DNA of 49,502 nucleotides from a virus: positions 1 to 49,502 of IMG/VR virus record IMGVR_UViG_3300009155_002539; one strand, given 5' to 3'. A program made the position numbers and the translations under genes. Positions 43,149 to 49,502 of the stretch are shown here, piece after piece. Under the pieces are notes generated by a model that saw only the letters and a list, made by a program, of their open reading frames with translations, searched no databases and had not been told where the DNA came from. Position 1 is the first letter of the stretch, and each line of letters starts with the position of its first letter.

Positions 43149-43158
43149 TATTTATATC
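43149..43158 (+). promoter_or_regulatory. Candidate late-promoter motif TATTTATATC
   Basis: TATTTATATC is 19 bases before the ATG at 43178, after the portal stop. It closely matches the copies at 90, 1375 and 40759. The next genes through 47047 are nearly gapless, so this could drive the protease and small head proteins. Confidence 0.45.
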
Positions 43159-43177
43159 TGACAAATTATACAAATTG

Positions 43178-44050
43178 ATGAAAAAAATAAAGCATTCGAA
43201 GTTTAAAAATACTGGATTTATATTTGAATTATTAGTAAGACAGATTACTTCGGAAATAATGTCTGCAAACAAATCGGTAGCAGAAAAGATTTTAAAAGAA
43301 CATTTTAATTCAAAAAAAGAATTATCAAAAGAATTAAAATTATATCAATATTTGATTAATGAAAAATATAACTCGGAATCAAAAGCTGAGCAATTTATTA
43401 ATACAATATGCGAAGCTCGTAAAAGATTAGATGAGAAAAAACTTATTAAAGAAAAATATAATTTAATTAAAGAAATTAAAGAAACTTATAATTTAGATGA
43501 GTTTATCAAATCTCCAATTTCAAATTATAAAACATTAGCATCTATTTATAAAATATTTGAAATTACAACTACCGATGACCAATACGACCCAACGGACATC
43601 GTATCATCTAGATTTACAATTGCAGAAAATATTATAAATTCTTCTATTCAAAATAAAGATGTAAAAGTAAAAGATGCAGTTTTAGAAGAATATAGAAAAC
43701 AGGATGATGATTTGAGAGCCATATCTTACAAAATATTAGTTGAAAATTTCAACAACAAATATAAGAATTTAACCGAACAGCAAAAAGGATTATTAAGAGA
43801 ATATATTAATAATATAAATAATACTGGTAAATTAAATGAATACGTTAGCAATGAAGTAACTAATTTGGTTAATTCATTGAAAGAAGTTGGTTCTAAAATT
43901 ACTGACAAAGTTACAAAAATAAAATTAGCAGAAACAATTTCAAATATTAGAAAAATTAAATCTGTTAAAAAGATTAAAGAACAACATTTATCAGCAATGA
44001 TGATGACGTATGAGTTATTAAATGAATTAAAACAATCGTTAAAAAAATAA
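43178..44050 (+). CDS. Hypothetical helical head-cluster protein, 290 aa
   Basis: This protein of 290 residues (from the ATG at 43178; a TTG at 43175 is less likely) is rich in Lys, Glu and Ile and predicted almost fully helical. A KFKNTGFIFELLVRQITSE start and a KEQHLSAMMMTYELLNELK end are the most distinctive stretches. There are no cysteine clusters or membrane segments. In T4-like marine phages a protein of similar kind follows the portal; its function is unknown to me. It may belong to the prohead core or act in head assembly. A late-motif copy precedes it. Confidence 0.65.
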   Translation: MKKIKHSKFKNTGFIFELLVRQITSEIMSANKSVAEKILKEHFNSKKELSKELKLYQYLINEKYNSESKAEQFINTICEARKRLDEKKLIKEKYNLIKEIKETYNLDEFIKSPISNYKTLASIYKIFEITTTDDQYDPTDIVSSRFTIAENIINSSIQNKDVKVKDAVLEEYRKQDDDLRAISYKILVENFNNKYKNLTEQQKGLLREYINNINNTGKLNEYVSNEVTNLVNSLKEVGSKITDKVTKIKLAETISNIRKIKSVKKIKEQHLSAMMMTYELLNELKQSLKK

Positions 44051-44053
44051 AAA

Positions 44054-44311
44054 ATGACAAATTATAGAATTTCAAAAATAGATTATTTTACATCATCGTC
44101 AGTTTGGACTAAAATAGGAAACCAATCAACATCATCATTGTATACAAAAGTGTGGGGTGTAATGATTCCATCTGGTTCGGTAGTACAAGGAAATATATCG
44201 TTAGAAGGTGGTGGAGACATTTATTTAAATCAATTAGTACCTGGACAAATTTATCCATGTTATCCAACGGCAATTAGAGTATCTGCAGGAACCGGTTCAA
44301 TATTATCATAA
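44054..44311 (+). CDS. Small beta-rich protein, 85 aa
   Basis: A compact 85-residue protein that is largely beta-strand by composition (VWGVMIPSGSVVQGNISLEGGG), with few charged residues. It has no signal peptide or membrane helix. Located between the helical post-portal gene and the DUF3008 protein, with 3- and 10-base spacers. Candidate roles are head decoration or fibre-like capsid spike; neither is shown. I do not recognise a family. Confidence 0.65.
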   Translation: MTNYRISKIDYFTSSSVWTKIGNQSTSSLYTKVWGVMIPSGSVVQGNISLEGGGDIYLNQLVPGQIYPCYPTAIRVSAGTGSILS

Positions 44312-44321
44312 AATTAAACAA

Positions 44322-44918
44322 ATGCCATCAGTATCAAAAGCACAACAACGATTTATGGGTATGGTTCATGCCGCTCAAAAGGGTGATATGGAAAATCCAT
44401 CGCCAGAAGTTAGTAAAGCGGCAGATTCAATGAGTGATAAAGATGCCAAAGATTTTGCATCTACATCACACGATGGATTGCCTGATAAAAAAGAAGAGCG
44501 TATCAACAAACTTAAAGAAATCATTCGTAATATGGTTAGAGAAAGAATGATTGATGAAATGAATACAACTGGTGGTGTAGAAGGATATAATACTCCTTTT
44601 GCATTTAGTGGTAAAGATAGTGAAAAGAAAAAAGGAAAAAAACAAGCAGACTTAACAGGCTATACTGTCGTTAATGAAAATCGTTGGTTAGAATTAAAAA
44701 ATGAAGAAGCAAGTGCACAGGCTAAAATTGGTAGAGGTATATCTAATATCAATAAGCAATTAAGAGAAATGGAAAGATTTCTTAATTGGTATGGTAAAAT
44801 TAAGAATGAAAGTGGTGTAAATAATAAAAGTTATTGGAAAAGAACAAATAATCATATTTATAGTATACAAGAAAGATTATTAAAATTAGACCAAAAAATC
44901 AGACAAATTTCAGAATAA
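44322..44918 (+). CDS. DUF3008-domain protein
   Basis: Residues 1-57 match the DUF3008 family: SKAQQRFMGMVHAAQKG, then VSKAADSMSDKDAKDFAST and HDGLP. That family is widespread in phages and has no known function. Residues 58-198 carry a helix (RINKLKEIIRNMVRERMIDEM) and a charged coiled-coil end. The KLKEIIRNMVRE segment echoes the N-terminus of the next protein (ELKELIRQVVKE), suggesting a shared assembly signal. Ends with a 1-base overlap to the EF-hand gene. Confidence 0.8.
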   Translation: MPSVSKAQQRFMGMVHAAQKGDMENPSPEVSKAADSMSDKDAKDFASTSHDGLPDKKEERINKLKEIIRNMVRERMIDEMNTTGGVEGYNTPFAFSGKDSEKKKGKKQADLTGYTVVNENRWLELKNEEASAQAKIGRGISNINKQLREMERFLNWYGKIKNESGVNNKSYWKRTNNHIYSIQERLLKLDQKIRQISE

Positions 44919-45211
44919 TGAAAACATCAGAATTAAAAGAACTTATTCGTCAGGTAGTTAAAGAAGAAAGTGACTATCAAGAATTATTTAAACATATGTT
45001 AGATAGAACAGGTAAATCTATTCCTGATATGTCAGATGATGAAAAAGCAAAATTCTTTCAAGCAGTGGATAAAGCTGCAAAAGCAAAAACAGAAGGAAGA
45101 TTGAGAGGATATAATGAGGCAGAATTAACTGCAGGTCAAAAAAAAATTGATACTGATGGTGATGGTGAAATTGAAGGTTCAGATTTAGCAGCATTAAGAA
45201 ATAAAAAATAA
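44918..45211 (+). CDS. Small protein with C-terminal EF-hand-like loop
   Basis: This 97-residue protein starts with MKTSELKELIRQVVKEE and ends with a calcium-loop pattern DTDGDGEIEGSD (residues 78-89; D78, D80, D82, E84 and D89 in the canonical positions 1, 3, 5, 7 and 12). Only one loop is present, so it may bind Ca2+ weakly, pair with a second copy, or resemble a dockerin-like half. It sits just before the prohead protease with a 1-base overlap. A capsid-core or maturation-linked role is inferred from place. The function is unknown. Confidence 0.75.
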   Translation: MKTSELKELIRQVVKEESDYQELFKHMLDRTGKSIPDMSDDEKAKFFQAVDKAAKAKTEGRLRGYNEAELTAGQKKIDTDGDGEIEGSDLAALRNKK

Positions 45212-45801
45212 TGAGTAAAGGATTATTGATAGAAACGCATTTGTTTGAAGCAAAACTTCAACAAGAAGAAAATGGAACTTATTTAGTTAAGGGAATTCTT
45301 CAAAGAGCAGGTGCTGCAAATCAAAATGGTAGAAGATATCCTAAAGAAATTTTAATGAGAGAGTGTGAAAAATACGGCCAACTTATTAAAGAACGTAGAG
45401 CTTTGGGTGAATTAGACCATCCTGAATCTCCGGTTATTAATTTAAAGAATGTATCACACAACATTAGAGAAATTTTTTGGGAAGGTGATGATGTTTGTGG
45501 TGTAGTGGAAATTCTTTCAACACCATCAGGAAATATCTTAAAAGAATTATTAAAAAATAATATTCGTTTGGGTATTTCATCTAGAGGATTGGGTTCAGTA
45601 AAAGAATTAAGAGATGGGACTGTAATGGTTCAGGAAGATTTCGAATTAGTGGGTTGGGACTTTGTATCTAATCCATCAACACATGGGGCATTTATGGCAC
45701 CAATGAATGAATTAAAAGAATGGAAACAAATAGCAGAAGAATGTGGTAAATGGTGTAAAGCACAAGATTTAATGAGAGAAATTATAATTGAATTAAATTA
45801 A
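45211..45801 (+). CDS. 21: Prohead core protease (gp21-like)
   Basis: This 196-residue serine protease (T4 gp21/U9-S80 family) has GELDHPE with catalytic H70 and GISSRG with a serine at 123-124, about 50 residues apart as in the family. It cleaves scaffold, core and capsid propeptides within the prohead. T4 gp21 is slightly longer. It has no leader beyond MSKGLLIETHLFEAK. The gene begins in the stop of the EF-hand gene. The scaffold and major capsid genes further downstream are its expected substrates; candidate L-x-E cleavage sites are visible in several proteins here. Confidence 0.92.
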   Translation: MSKGLLIETHLFEAKLQQEENGTYLVKGILQRAGAANQNGRRYPKEILMRECEKYGQLIKERRALGELDHPESPVINLKNVSHNIREIFWEGDDVCGVVEILSTPSGNILKELLKNNIRLGISSRGLGSVKELRDGTVMVQEDFELVGWDFVSNPSTHGAFMAPMNELKEWKQIAEECGKWCKAQDLMREIIIELN

Positions 45802-45805
45802 TAAA

Positions 45806-46054
45806 ATGAAATTAGTAAATTTAATACCTGGTAAAGAGATTACAAAAGAAGATTTGGAAGATATGGATACTGCTTTACCGGCACAAGTTGATAGATTTTT
45901 AGAAAGATTAGTGGCTCAAATAAGAAATTACAATTTGTCAAGAAAAAAAGAACAATTAGTAATTGCTAAAATTATCGATTCATTAGGATTGGATAAACAA
46001 CAATTAATGCAAGCGGTTTCAAAGATTAGAAAAAACGATATTTTAAAGAAATAG
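45806..46054 (+). CDS. Small head-cluster protein, 82 aa
   Basis: An unrecognised 82-residue, helical, charged protein. Its start MKLVNLIPGKEITKEDLEDMD resembles the start of the protein at 40785 (MRLINLIPLKEME), the only clear similarity between the two. The rest has no motif. It lies 4 bases after the protease and 3 bases before the next gene. An L-x-E-rich N-terminus in a protein next to the gp21 protease would suit a prohead internal protein. Confidence 0.7.
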   Translation: MKLVNLIPGKEITKEDLEDMDTALPAQVDRFLERLVAQIRNYNLSRKKEQLVIAKIIDSLGLDKQQLMQAVSKIRKNDILKK

Positions 46055-46057
46055 TAT

Positions 46058-46486
46058 ATGATAAAGTTAAGAGATTTAATGAAAGAAAATGAAGAATTTC
46101 AACAATTGCCTTCTCAATTAAAGAAGCATTTTTTGGAAATCATTTCTACATATGGTCAATATAGAGAGCAAATGGGAAGAAAATCTGACATCAGACAAGT
46201 TGCTGAAACGTTAGGTGGTATTGCAGATGCAGCACAAGAATATACTTTAAGAGAAGGTGGTGACTGGTTTGATAGAGTTACTATTAAAAGAAATATGAAC
46301 GAACTTAAAAAGTTACAAGGTGCATTTGAAAAAGAAGCTGTTGAAGCGCAATCACAACAACAAAGATTAGATGCATTATATGAAGATATGGGACATGTAT
46401 TAGGAAGATATTTTGAAATAGCAGAAATATCCGAACAACAAATGAAAGAAAGATTGGGATTACAAGAATGTAAAACCTGTAAATAA
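46058..46486 (+). CDS. Hypothetical helical protein, 142 aa
   Basis: This 142-residue protein is mainly helical with MIKLRDLMKENEEFQQLPSQLKKHFLEIISTYG at the N-terminus and a terminal CKTC. Charged heptads in residues 70-130 suggest a coiled coil. The KLRDLMKEN start is a frequent style of head-region proteins in T4-like marine phages, which supports a structural role. The function is unknown. It is followed by the Dps-like gene after 8 bases. Confidence 0.7.
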   Translation: MIKLRDLMKENEEFQQLPSQLKKHFLEIISTYGQYREQMGRKSDIRQVAETLGGIADAAQEYTLREGGDWFDRVTIKRNMNELKKLQGAFEKEAVEAQSQQQRLDALYEDMGHVLGRYFEIAEISEQQMKERLGLQECKTCK

Positions 46487-46494
46487 TAAATAAA

Positions 46495-46866
46495 ATGGAA
46501 CAATTAGCATCATTATTATTACATAGTAGAACACAAACACATTCATTCCATGTAGGAGTTAAAGGTGTTGGTTCATTTTCAGCACATGTTGCGTTAGGAA
46601 ACTATTATGATGCAATTGGCGGATTAGTAGATGGATTAGTTGAAGCATATCAAGGACAATACGGATTAATTAAATTACAACCGGTAAGTGGTTTAGATAC
46701 AAATAATGATATCAAAAATGTAATTGCATATTTTGATAAATTGATTACAGTAGTTGCAAAATTAAGAAAAGACGAAAAATTACAAATGAGTTGGTTACAA
46801 AACGATATAGATACGATTGTAACTTTATTATACTCAACAAAATACAAATTGGTTAATTTACAATAG
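46495..46866 (+). CDS. Ferritin/Dps-like protein (DUF5856-like)
   Basis: The 123-residue product resembles the first helices of Dps/ferritin-like proteins: QTHSFHVGVKGVGSFSAHVALGNYYDAIGGLVDGL (residues 14-48) parallels the FHWNVKG...H...YE-L-D-I core that holds iron in Dps, with H16/H19, H31 and D39 as possible ligands. I recall the related phage family as DUF5856. It is shorter than Dps and may have lost full ferroxidase residues. Placed in the head gene block, it might protect or condense DNA, or be a structural protein that borrowed the fold. Four bases separate it from the bS21 gene. Confidence 0.65.
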   Translation: MEQLASLLLHSRTQTHSFHVGVKGVGSFSAHVALGNYYDAIGGLVDGLVEAYQGQYGLIKLQPVSGLDTNNDIKNVIAYFDKLITVVAKLRKDEKLQMSWLQNDIDTIVTLLYSTKYKLVNLQ

Positions 46867-46870
46867 AAGA

Positions 46871-47047
46871 ATGTTAGTAGTAAGTGTTAGAGGTGGAAAT
46901 ATAGAGTGGGCAATAAAAGATTACAAAAAGAGAGTTCAGTCCACAAAACAAATAGAAGAACTTAGAGAAAGGAAGAATTTTATTAAACCTTCCAAAAGAA
47001 AGAGGTTACAAAAAGAAGAAACTATAAGAAAAAACAAACTATTTTAG
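46871..47047 (+). CDS. rpsU: Phage-encoded small-subunit ribosomal protein bS21
   Basis: A short gene of 58 residues. MLVVSVRGGNIEWAIKDYKKRVQ, IEELRERKNFIKPSKRKR and a final basic tail match bS21, whose pattern is V-EN---AL--FKR and E-R-R--Y-KPS-KRK. bS21 of E. coli is 71 residues; phage forms are often shorter. It binds the 30S platform near the 3' end of 16S rRNA, where it affects mRNA choice. Its start ATG at 46871 follows a purine run (AGAAG) too close to be a Shine-Dalgarno. It stands between the Dps-like gene and the structured leader of the scaffold gene. Confidence 0.9.
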   Translation: MLVVSVRGGNIEWAIKDYKKRVQSTKQIEELRERKNFIKPSKRKRLQKEETIRKNKLF

Positions 47048-47126
47048 TAGTTTTCTTTAGTTTTCTAAAAAATTTACATATATATTATCAAATATCTTAT
47101 TTTTTATTATAAGATTACAAGACATA

Positions 47127-47209
47127 GTTGATTAATGAATACCCTTCTCTATAAGGTGTGACCGAACAATCAACATAATTACATTGGAGTTCCCTACAAG
47201 AATAACTTC
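47127..47209 (+). ncRNA. Candidate structured 5' leader (possible riboregulator)
   Basis: GTTGATT (47127-47133) pairs perfectly with AATCAAC (47168-47174), enclosing a smaller hairpin (ACCCTT with AAGGTGT, one bulge, loop CTCTAT). A second hairpin, GGAGTT (47186-47191) with AACTTC (47204-47209, one G-U pair), follows, and lies 12 bases before the Shine-Dalgarno. The total is compact and comparatively G+C-rich against the surrounding DNA, which argues for function. No known riboswitch class is recognised. Conservation in related phages would be needed to confirm it. Confidence 0.4.
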
Positions 47210-47221
47210 ACAACAAAATTT

Positions 47222-47226
47222 AAGGA
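47222..47226 (+). promoter_or_regulatory. Shine-Dalgarno sequence AAGGA of the scaffold gene
   Basis: AAGGA ends 6 bases before the ATG at 47233. It is complementary to the 16S rRNA 3' end and is the only canonically spaced Shine-Dalgarno I see in the window; most other genes have A-rich leaders or overlap upstream stops. It fits a gene needing strong, possibly specifically regulated, translation. Confidence 0.75.
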
Positions 47227-47232
47227 AAAAAG

Positions 47233-48492
47233 ATGGCAAATTCAAAATTATTGAAGGAATCTATTGCCGATGCTAAAGCCGTTAAAGAAACTGCATTAGC
47301 TAACGCAAAAATCGCTCTTGAAGAAGCTTTTACTCCTAGACTTCAATCTATCTTATCTGCAAAGATGAGAGCAGAAGCAGAAGCACAGGATGATGAAGCT
47401 GAAAAAGTAGACGAAGAATTAACATCTACTGGTATTGGTTCAAAAGTTGATGCAGGTTATGCAGAAAACCCAGGAACACAACCAACATTAGATGCTAACA
47501 CAGACTTATCAGTTGGTGTTAAAAAAGACTCAGGTAAACCTGAACAAGCTGGTACTGACTATAAGAAAGTAGCAGACATTTCTGAAGAAGAAAATCCTTT
47601 CGGTGATGACCAAGAAAGTGACAAAGATGCAGAAATTGCAGAATTGAAAGCTAGATTGGCAGAATTAGAAGGTGAAGATTCTCAAGAAGAAAATCCTTTT
47701 GCACAAGGTGATGATTCAGAAGTAAATCCATTTGGACAAGAGACTGAAGAAGAAAACCCATTTGCACAAGGTGGTGATGACCAATTTGGCGGAGACGACC
47801 AATTCGGTGATGACAACAACGAAGATGATATGGACTTAGAAGCTATCATCAGAGAATTAGAAGCACAATTAGGTGGTGATGACCAAGAAGGTGCAGAAGA
47901 CGATACATATGGTGATGATTCAGCAGTTGCTGAAAATTTAGCAGATGGTTCTGAAGCTGGTACTGACAAAGGTGAAACACCAAAAGTTGTTGTAACTAAT
48001 GAAGCGGAAGAAGATTCTAAAGAAGATGACAAAGATGTTGTTGACTTAGAAGAAATCTTACGTGAAATGGAAGATGATATGAAAGGTGATGCAGAAGATA
48101 AGAAAGCTGACGAAAAAGACGCTGAATTAAACGAAGCTTACAAAACTATCAAATTCTTACAAAAAACAATTAACGAAGTTAACTTATTAAACGCTAAGTT
48201 ATTATTCGCTAATAAATTATTCAGAGCTCACAACATGACTAACGAACAAAAAGTGAAAGTGATTGAAACTTTGGATAGAACAAAATCAGTTAGAGAAGTT
48301 AAATTGGTATACTCTACATTAGCAGAGAATTTCAAATATTCATCATCTAACAAATCTACTAAAAAATCTATTTCTGAAGGAATTGCTAGTAAAGTAACAA
48401 AATCTACTAAACCAGCAGTATCTAAGCAAGTAATTGCAGAAAATACTCAAATTTCTAATAGATTTCAAAAGTTAGCAGGTATTATTAAATAA
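47233..48492 (+). CDS. 22: Capsid scaffold / prohead core protein (gp22-like)
   Basis: A 419-residue, strongly acidic protein. The N-terminal helix (KESIADAKAVKETALANAK) is followed by an acidic, low-complexity middle (about 100-270) with four repeats of E-NPF (near 119, 152, 164, 173). The C-terminal part has a helical LNEAYKTIKFLQKTINEVNLLNAKLLFANKLFRA stretch (about 300-333) that matches gp22-type scaffolds. Being acidic, abundant and adjacent to the capsid gene is typical. gp21 cleaves it to small peptides during maturation. Translation starts behind the AAGGA site; the capsid gene follows after 20 bases. Confidence 0.88.
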   Translation: MANSKLLKESIADAKAVKETALANAKIALEEAFTPRLQSILSAKMRAEAEAQDDEAEKVDEELTSTGIGSKVDAGYAENPGTQPTLDANTDLSVGVKKDSGKPEQAGTDYKKVADISEEENPFGDDQESDKDAEIAELKARLAELEGEDSQEENPFAQGDDSEVNPFGQETEEENPFAQGGDDQFGGDDQFGDDNNEDDMDLEAIIRELEAQLGGDDQEGAEDDTYGDDSAVAENLADGSEAGTDKGETPKVVVTNEAEEDSKEDDKDVVDLEEILREMEDDMKGDAEDKKADEKDAELNEAYKTIKFLQKTINEVNLLNAKLLFANKLFRAHNMTNEQKVKVIETLDRTKSVREVKLVYSTLAENFKYSSSNKSTKKSISEGIASKVTKSTKPAVSKQVIAENTQISNRFQKLAGIIK

Positions 48493-48512
48493 AAATATTA
48501 AAAAACAAAAAA

Positions 48513-49502
48513 ATGGACATTAAAAAATTAATGACTGGCGCAAACCCACAAAGCGTAATGCTTGAACAAACTCGTGGTTTGAAAGCTAAATGGGAAAAAA
48601 CAGGCTTACTTGAAGGAGTAGGTTCTGAAACAACTAAGCATGGTATGGCAGTAATGTTAGAAAACCAAGCTAAACAATTATTAGATGAGGCTACAAGAAC
48701 AGGTACATCTTCTGGTTCAGAAGAGTGGGCTGGTGTTGCGTTACCTTTAGTAAGAAGAATCTTCGGTTCTATCGCAGCTAAAGAATTCGTTTCAGTTCAA
48801 CCAATGAACTTACCTTCTGGTCTTATTTTCTACATGGATTTCAAATATGGTACTCAAAACGACGCAAACAGACCAGCTTCTGGTTCTTCTATGTTCGGTA
48901 ATGGTGGTACTTTCGGTAAAGATAACTTATCTCCAGCAGGTAACAAATTGGGTTCTACTCAAGCTACTGAAGGTGGTCTTTACGGAGCAGGTAGATTCGG
49001 ATATACAATCAATGATGTAACTGCAGCAGTTACAGCAACTGTAGCTTCAGCTTCTGCATCTGATTTCTTAGGTAATGAAACATTATCTGCATCTTTTGCA
49101 GCTACAAGTGGTTCTCAAGCTTGGAGAAAAGTGACAGTAGGTTTACCTTCTAACGCTGATTATAATGCAGTAAGAGCATTTAAAGTTTCAGGTTCTACAT
49201 CTATAACTCATTTCCCTGAATTGACTACATTGAATACTTTAGGTTCTGCATCTTTCTTTTTATCAGCTTCAATCGATACAAGAGCAATTGTGGCAACTGA
49301 TTTTGTAACTCAAACTTTAGTTTACTCTAAACAACCTGATGATATCTCTAGAGGTGACTTTGAAGATAGAGGAACAGACTTAGCAATCCCAGAAATCGAA
49401 TTAGAATTGAAATCTGAACCAATTGTTGCTAAGACAAGAAAATTAAAAGCAATTTGGACACCGGAATTAGCTCAAGATTTAAACGCTTACCATAGTGTAG
49501 AC
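48513..49502 (+). CDS. 23: Major capsid protein (gp23-like), 3' end beyond window
   Basis: The reading frame runs from the ATG at 48513 to the window edge without a stop (330 codons). VRRIFGSIAAKEFVSVQPMNLPSGLIFYMDFKYG (about 80-113) and KTRKLKAIWTPELAQDLNAYH (about 308-328) match T4 gp23, the HK97-fold capsid subunit. Residues 1-59 are a likely propeptide, with LDE (57-59) as the candidate gp21 cleavage site before the mature start, comparable to T4 gp23 cleavage after residue 65. The leader is A-rich without a Shine-Dalgarno. It closes the T4-type order protease-scaffold-capsid. Confidence 0.95.
   Translation, partial: MDIKKLMTGANPQSVMLEQTRGLKAKWEKTGLLEGVGSETTKHGMAVMLENQAKQLLDEATRTGTSSGSEEWAGVALPLVRRIFGSIAAKEFVSVQPMNLPSGLIFYMDFKYGTQNDANRPASGSSMFGNGGTFGKDNLSPAGNKLGSTQATEGGLYGAGRFGYTINDVTAAVTATVASASASDFLGNETLSASFAATSGSQAWRKVTVGLPSNADYNAVRAFKVSGSTSITHFPELTTLNTLGSASFFLSASIDTRAIVATDFVTQTLVYSKQPDDISRGDFEDRGTDLAIPEIELELKSEPIVAKTRKLKAIWTPELAQDLNAYHSVD

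Larger units (their letters stand above)
47048..47232 (+). promoter_or_regulatory. Intergenic leader of the scaffold gene
   Basis: This is the longest gap in the window (185 bases). It starts with a copy of TAGTTTTCTTTA (47048-47059), followed by AT-rich TACATATATATTATC (a weak promoter-like tract), and a 7-bp inverted repeat ATCTTAT/ATAAGAT (47094-47115). The second half holds a candidate structured RNA (47127-47209) and an AAGGA Shine-Dalgarno (47222-47226). No open reading frame of note is seen. It is likely the promoter and 5' UTR for the scaffold and major capsid genes, which need very high expression. Confidence 0.6.

Noticed and set aside
46156-46503. 115-codon minus-strand frame opposite the helical protein at 46058
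   Set aside because: It overlaps a well-packed + strand gene, has no regulatory region, and is a Cys/Ser-rich mirror.
47094-47115. ATCTTAT/ATAAGAT inverted repeat as a terminator after bS21
   Set aside because: The stem is purely A-T apart from one C-G pair, the loop is T-rich, and no U tract follows the stem. It could still be a weak protein site.
47682-48032. 116-codon minus-strand frame within the scaffold gene
   Set aside because: It is a Ser/Pro-rich mirror of the acidic Asp/Glu/Gln repeats and has no start context or independent support.

Overview
This window is part of the genome of a T4-like (straight-tailed, contractile) tailed phage. The diagnostic genes are a gp17-type large terminase, gp20-type portal, gp21-type prohead protease, gp22-type scaffold and gp23-type major capsid protein, plus gp46/gp47-type recombination functions and a gp61-type primase. 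The DNA is strongly AT-rich. Nearly all genes lack a Shine-Dalgarno sequence and start after A-rich leaders, and one upstream region (2108-2139) matches the TTTG-N20-TAnnTTTG promoter of Bacteroidota. A Bacteroidota (Flavobacteriia-like) host is therefore the best inference, but the window does not prove it. All genes but one are on the + strand. No gap between genes exceeds about 190 bases.

Layout. (1) 1-3085: a terminator, a probable virion protein, a small unknown protein, an endonuclease I-type Holliday-junction nuclease and a primase. (2) 3082-6234: one protein that fuses the gp47 (Mre11/SbcD) nuclease to the gp46 (Rad50/SbcC) ATPase. (3) 6215-6510: the only minus-strand gene, a ribbon-helix-helix regulator, with a palindrome and repeated 12-mers upstream. 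(4) 6511-11120: a long tail fibre ending in a self-cleaving S74 chaperone domain, and a small appendage protein. (5) 11130-33343: a 22 kb run of 23 tightly packed accessory genes for glycan or small-molecule chemistry: glycosyltransferases of at least four kinds, three SDR epimerases, an RmlC-like epimerase, three SGNH esterases, two radical SAM enzymes, a methyltransferase, a lectin-like LamG protein and the two halves of a minimal thiamine-diphosphate enzyme. (6) 33358-37776: a 1472-residue protein combining a HIGH-type nucleotidyltransferase, a zincin-like metallopeptidase and a ligase-type nucleotidyltransferase. (7) 37823-49502: the head and packaging module, ending inside the major capsid gene and including a phage ribosomal protein bS21 gene.

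How it fits together. From the tail fibre (6511) to 33343 the genes are separated by at most 26 bases, so the glycan genes are probably co-transcribed with the fibre gene late in infection. That would suit modification of the virion or its fibres, or remodelling of the host surface. The head module has a T4-like order with extra small proteins. The bS21 gene sits directly before a structured leader and the one gene with a clear Shine-Dalgarno sequence (the scaffold). In Bacteroidota, bS21 helps mask the anti-Shine-Dalgarno, so this arrangement suggests phage control of translation.

The strongest candidates for undescribed biology are: galactosyltransferase-like enzymes with a LamG lectin domain inserted inside the catalytic domain; the giant nucleotidyltransferase-peptidase-ligase protein; the bS21/Shine-Dalgarno/leader arrangement; the split thiamine-diphosphate enzyme; and the Bacteroidota-type promoter embedded in a perfect palindrome before the primase.
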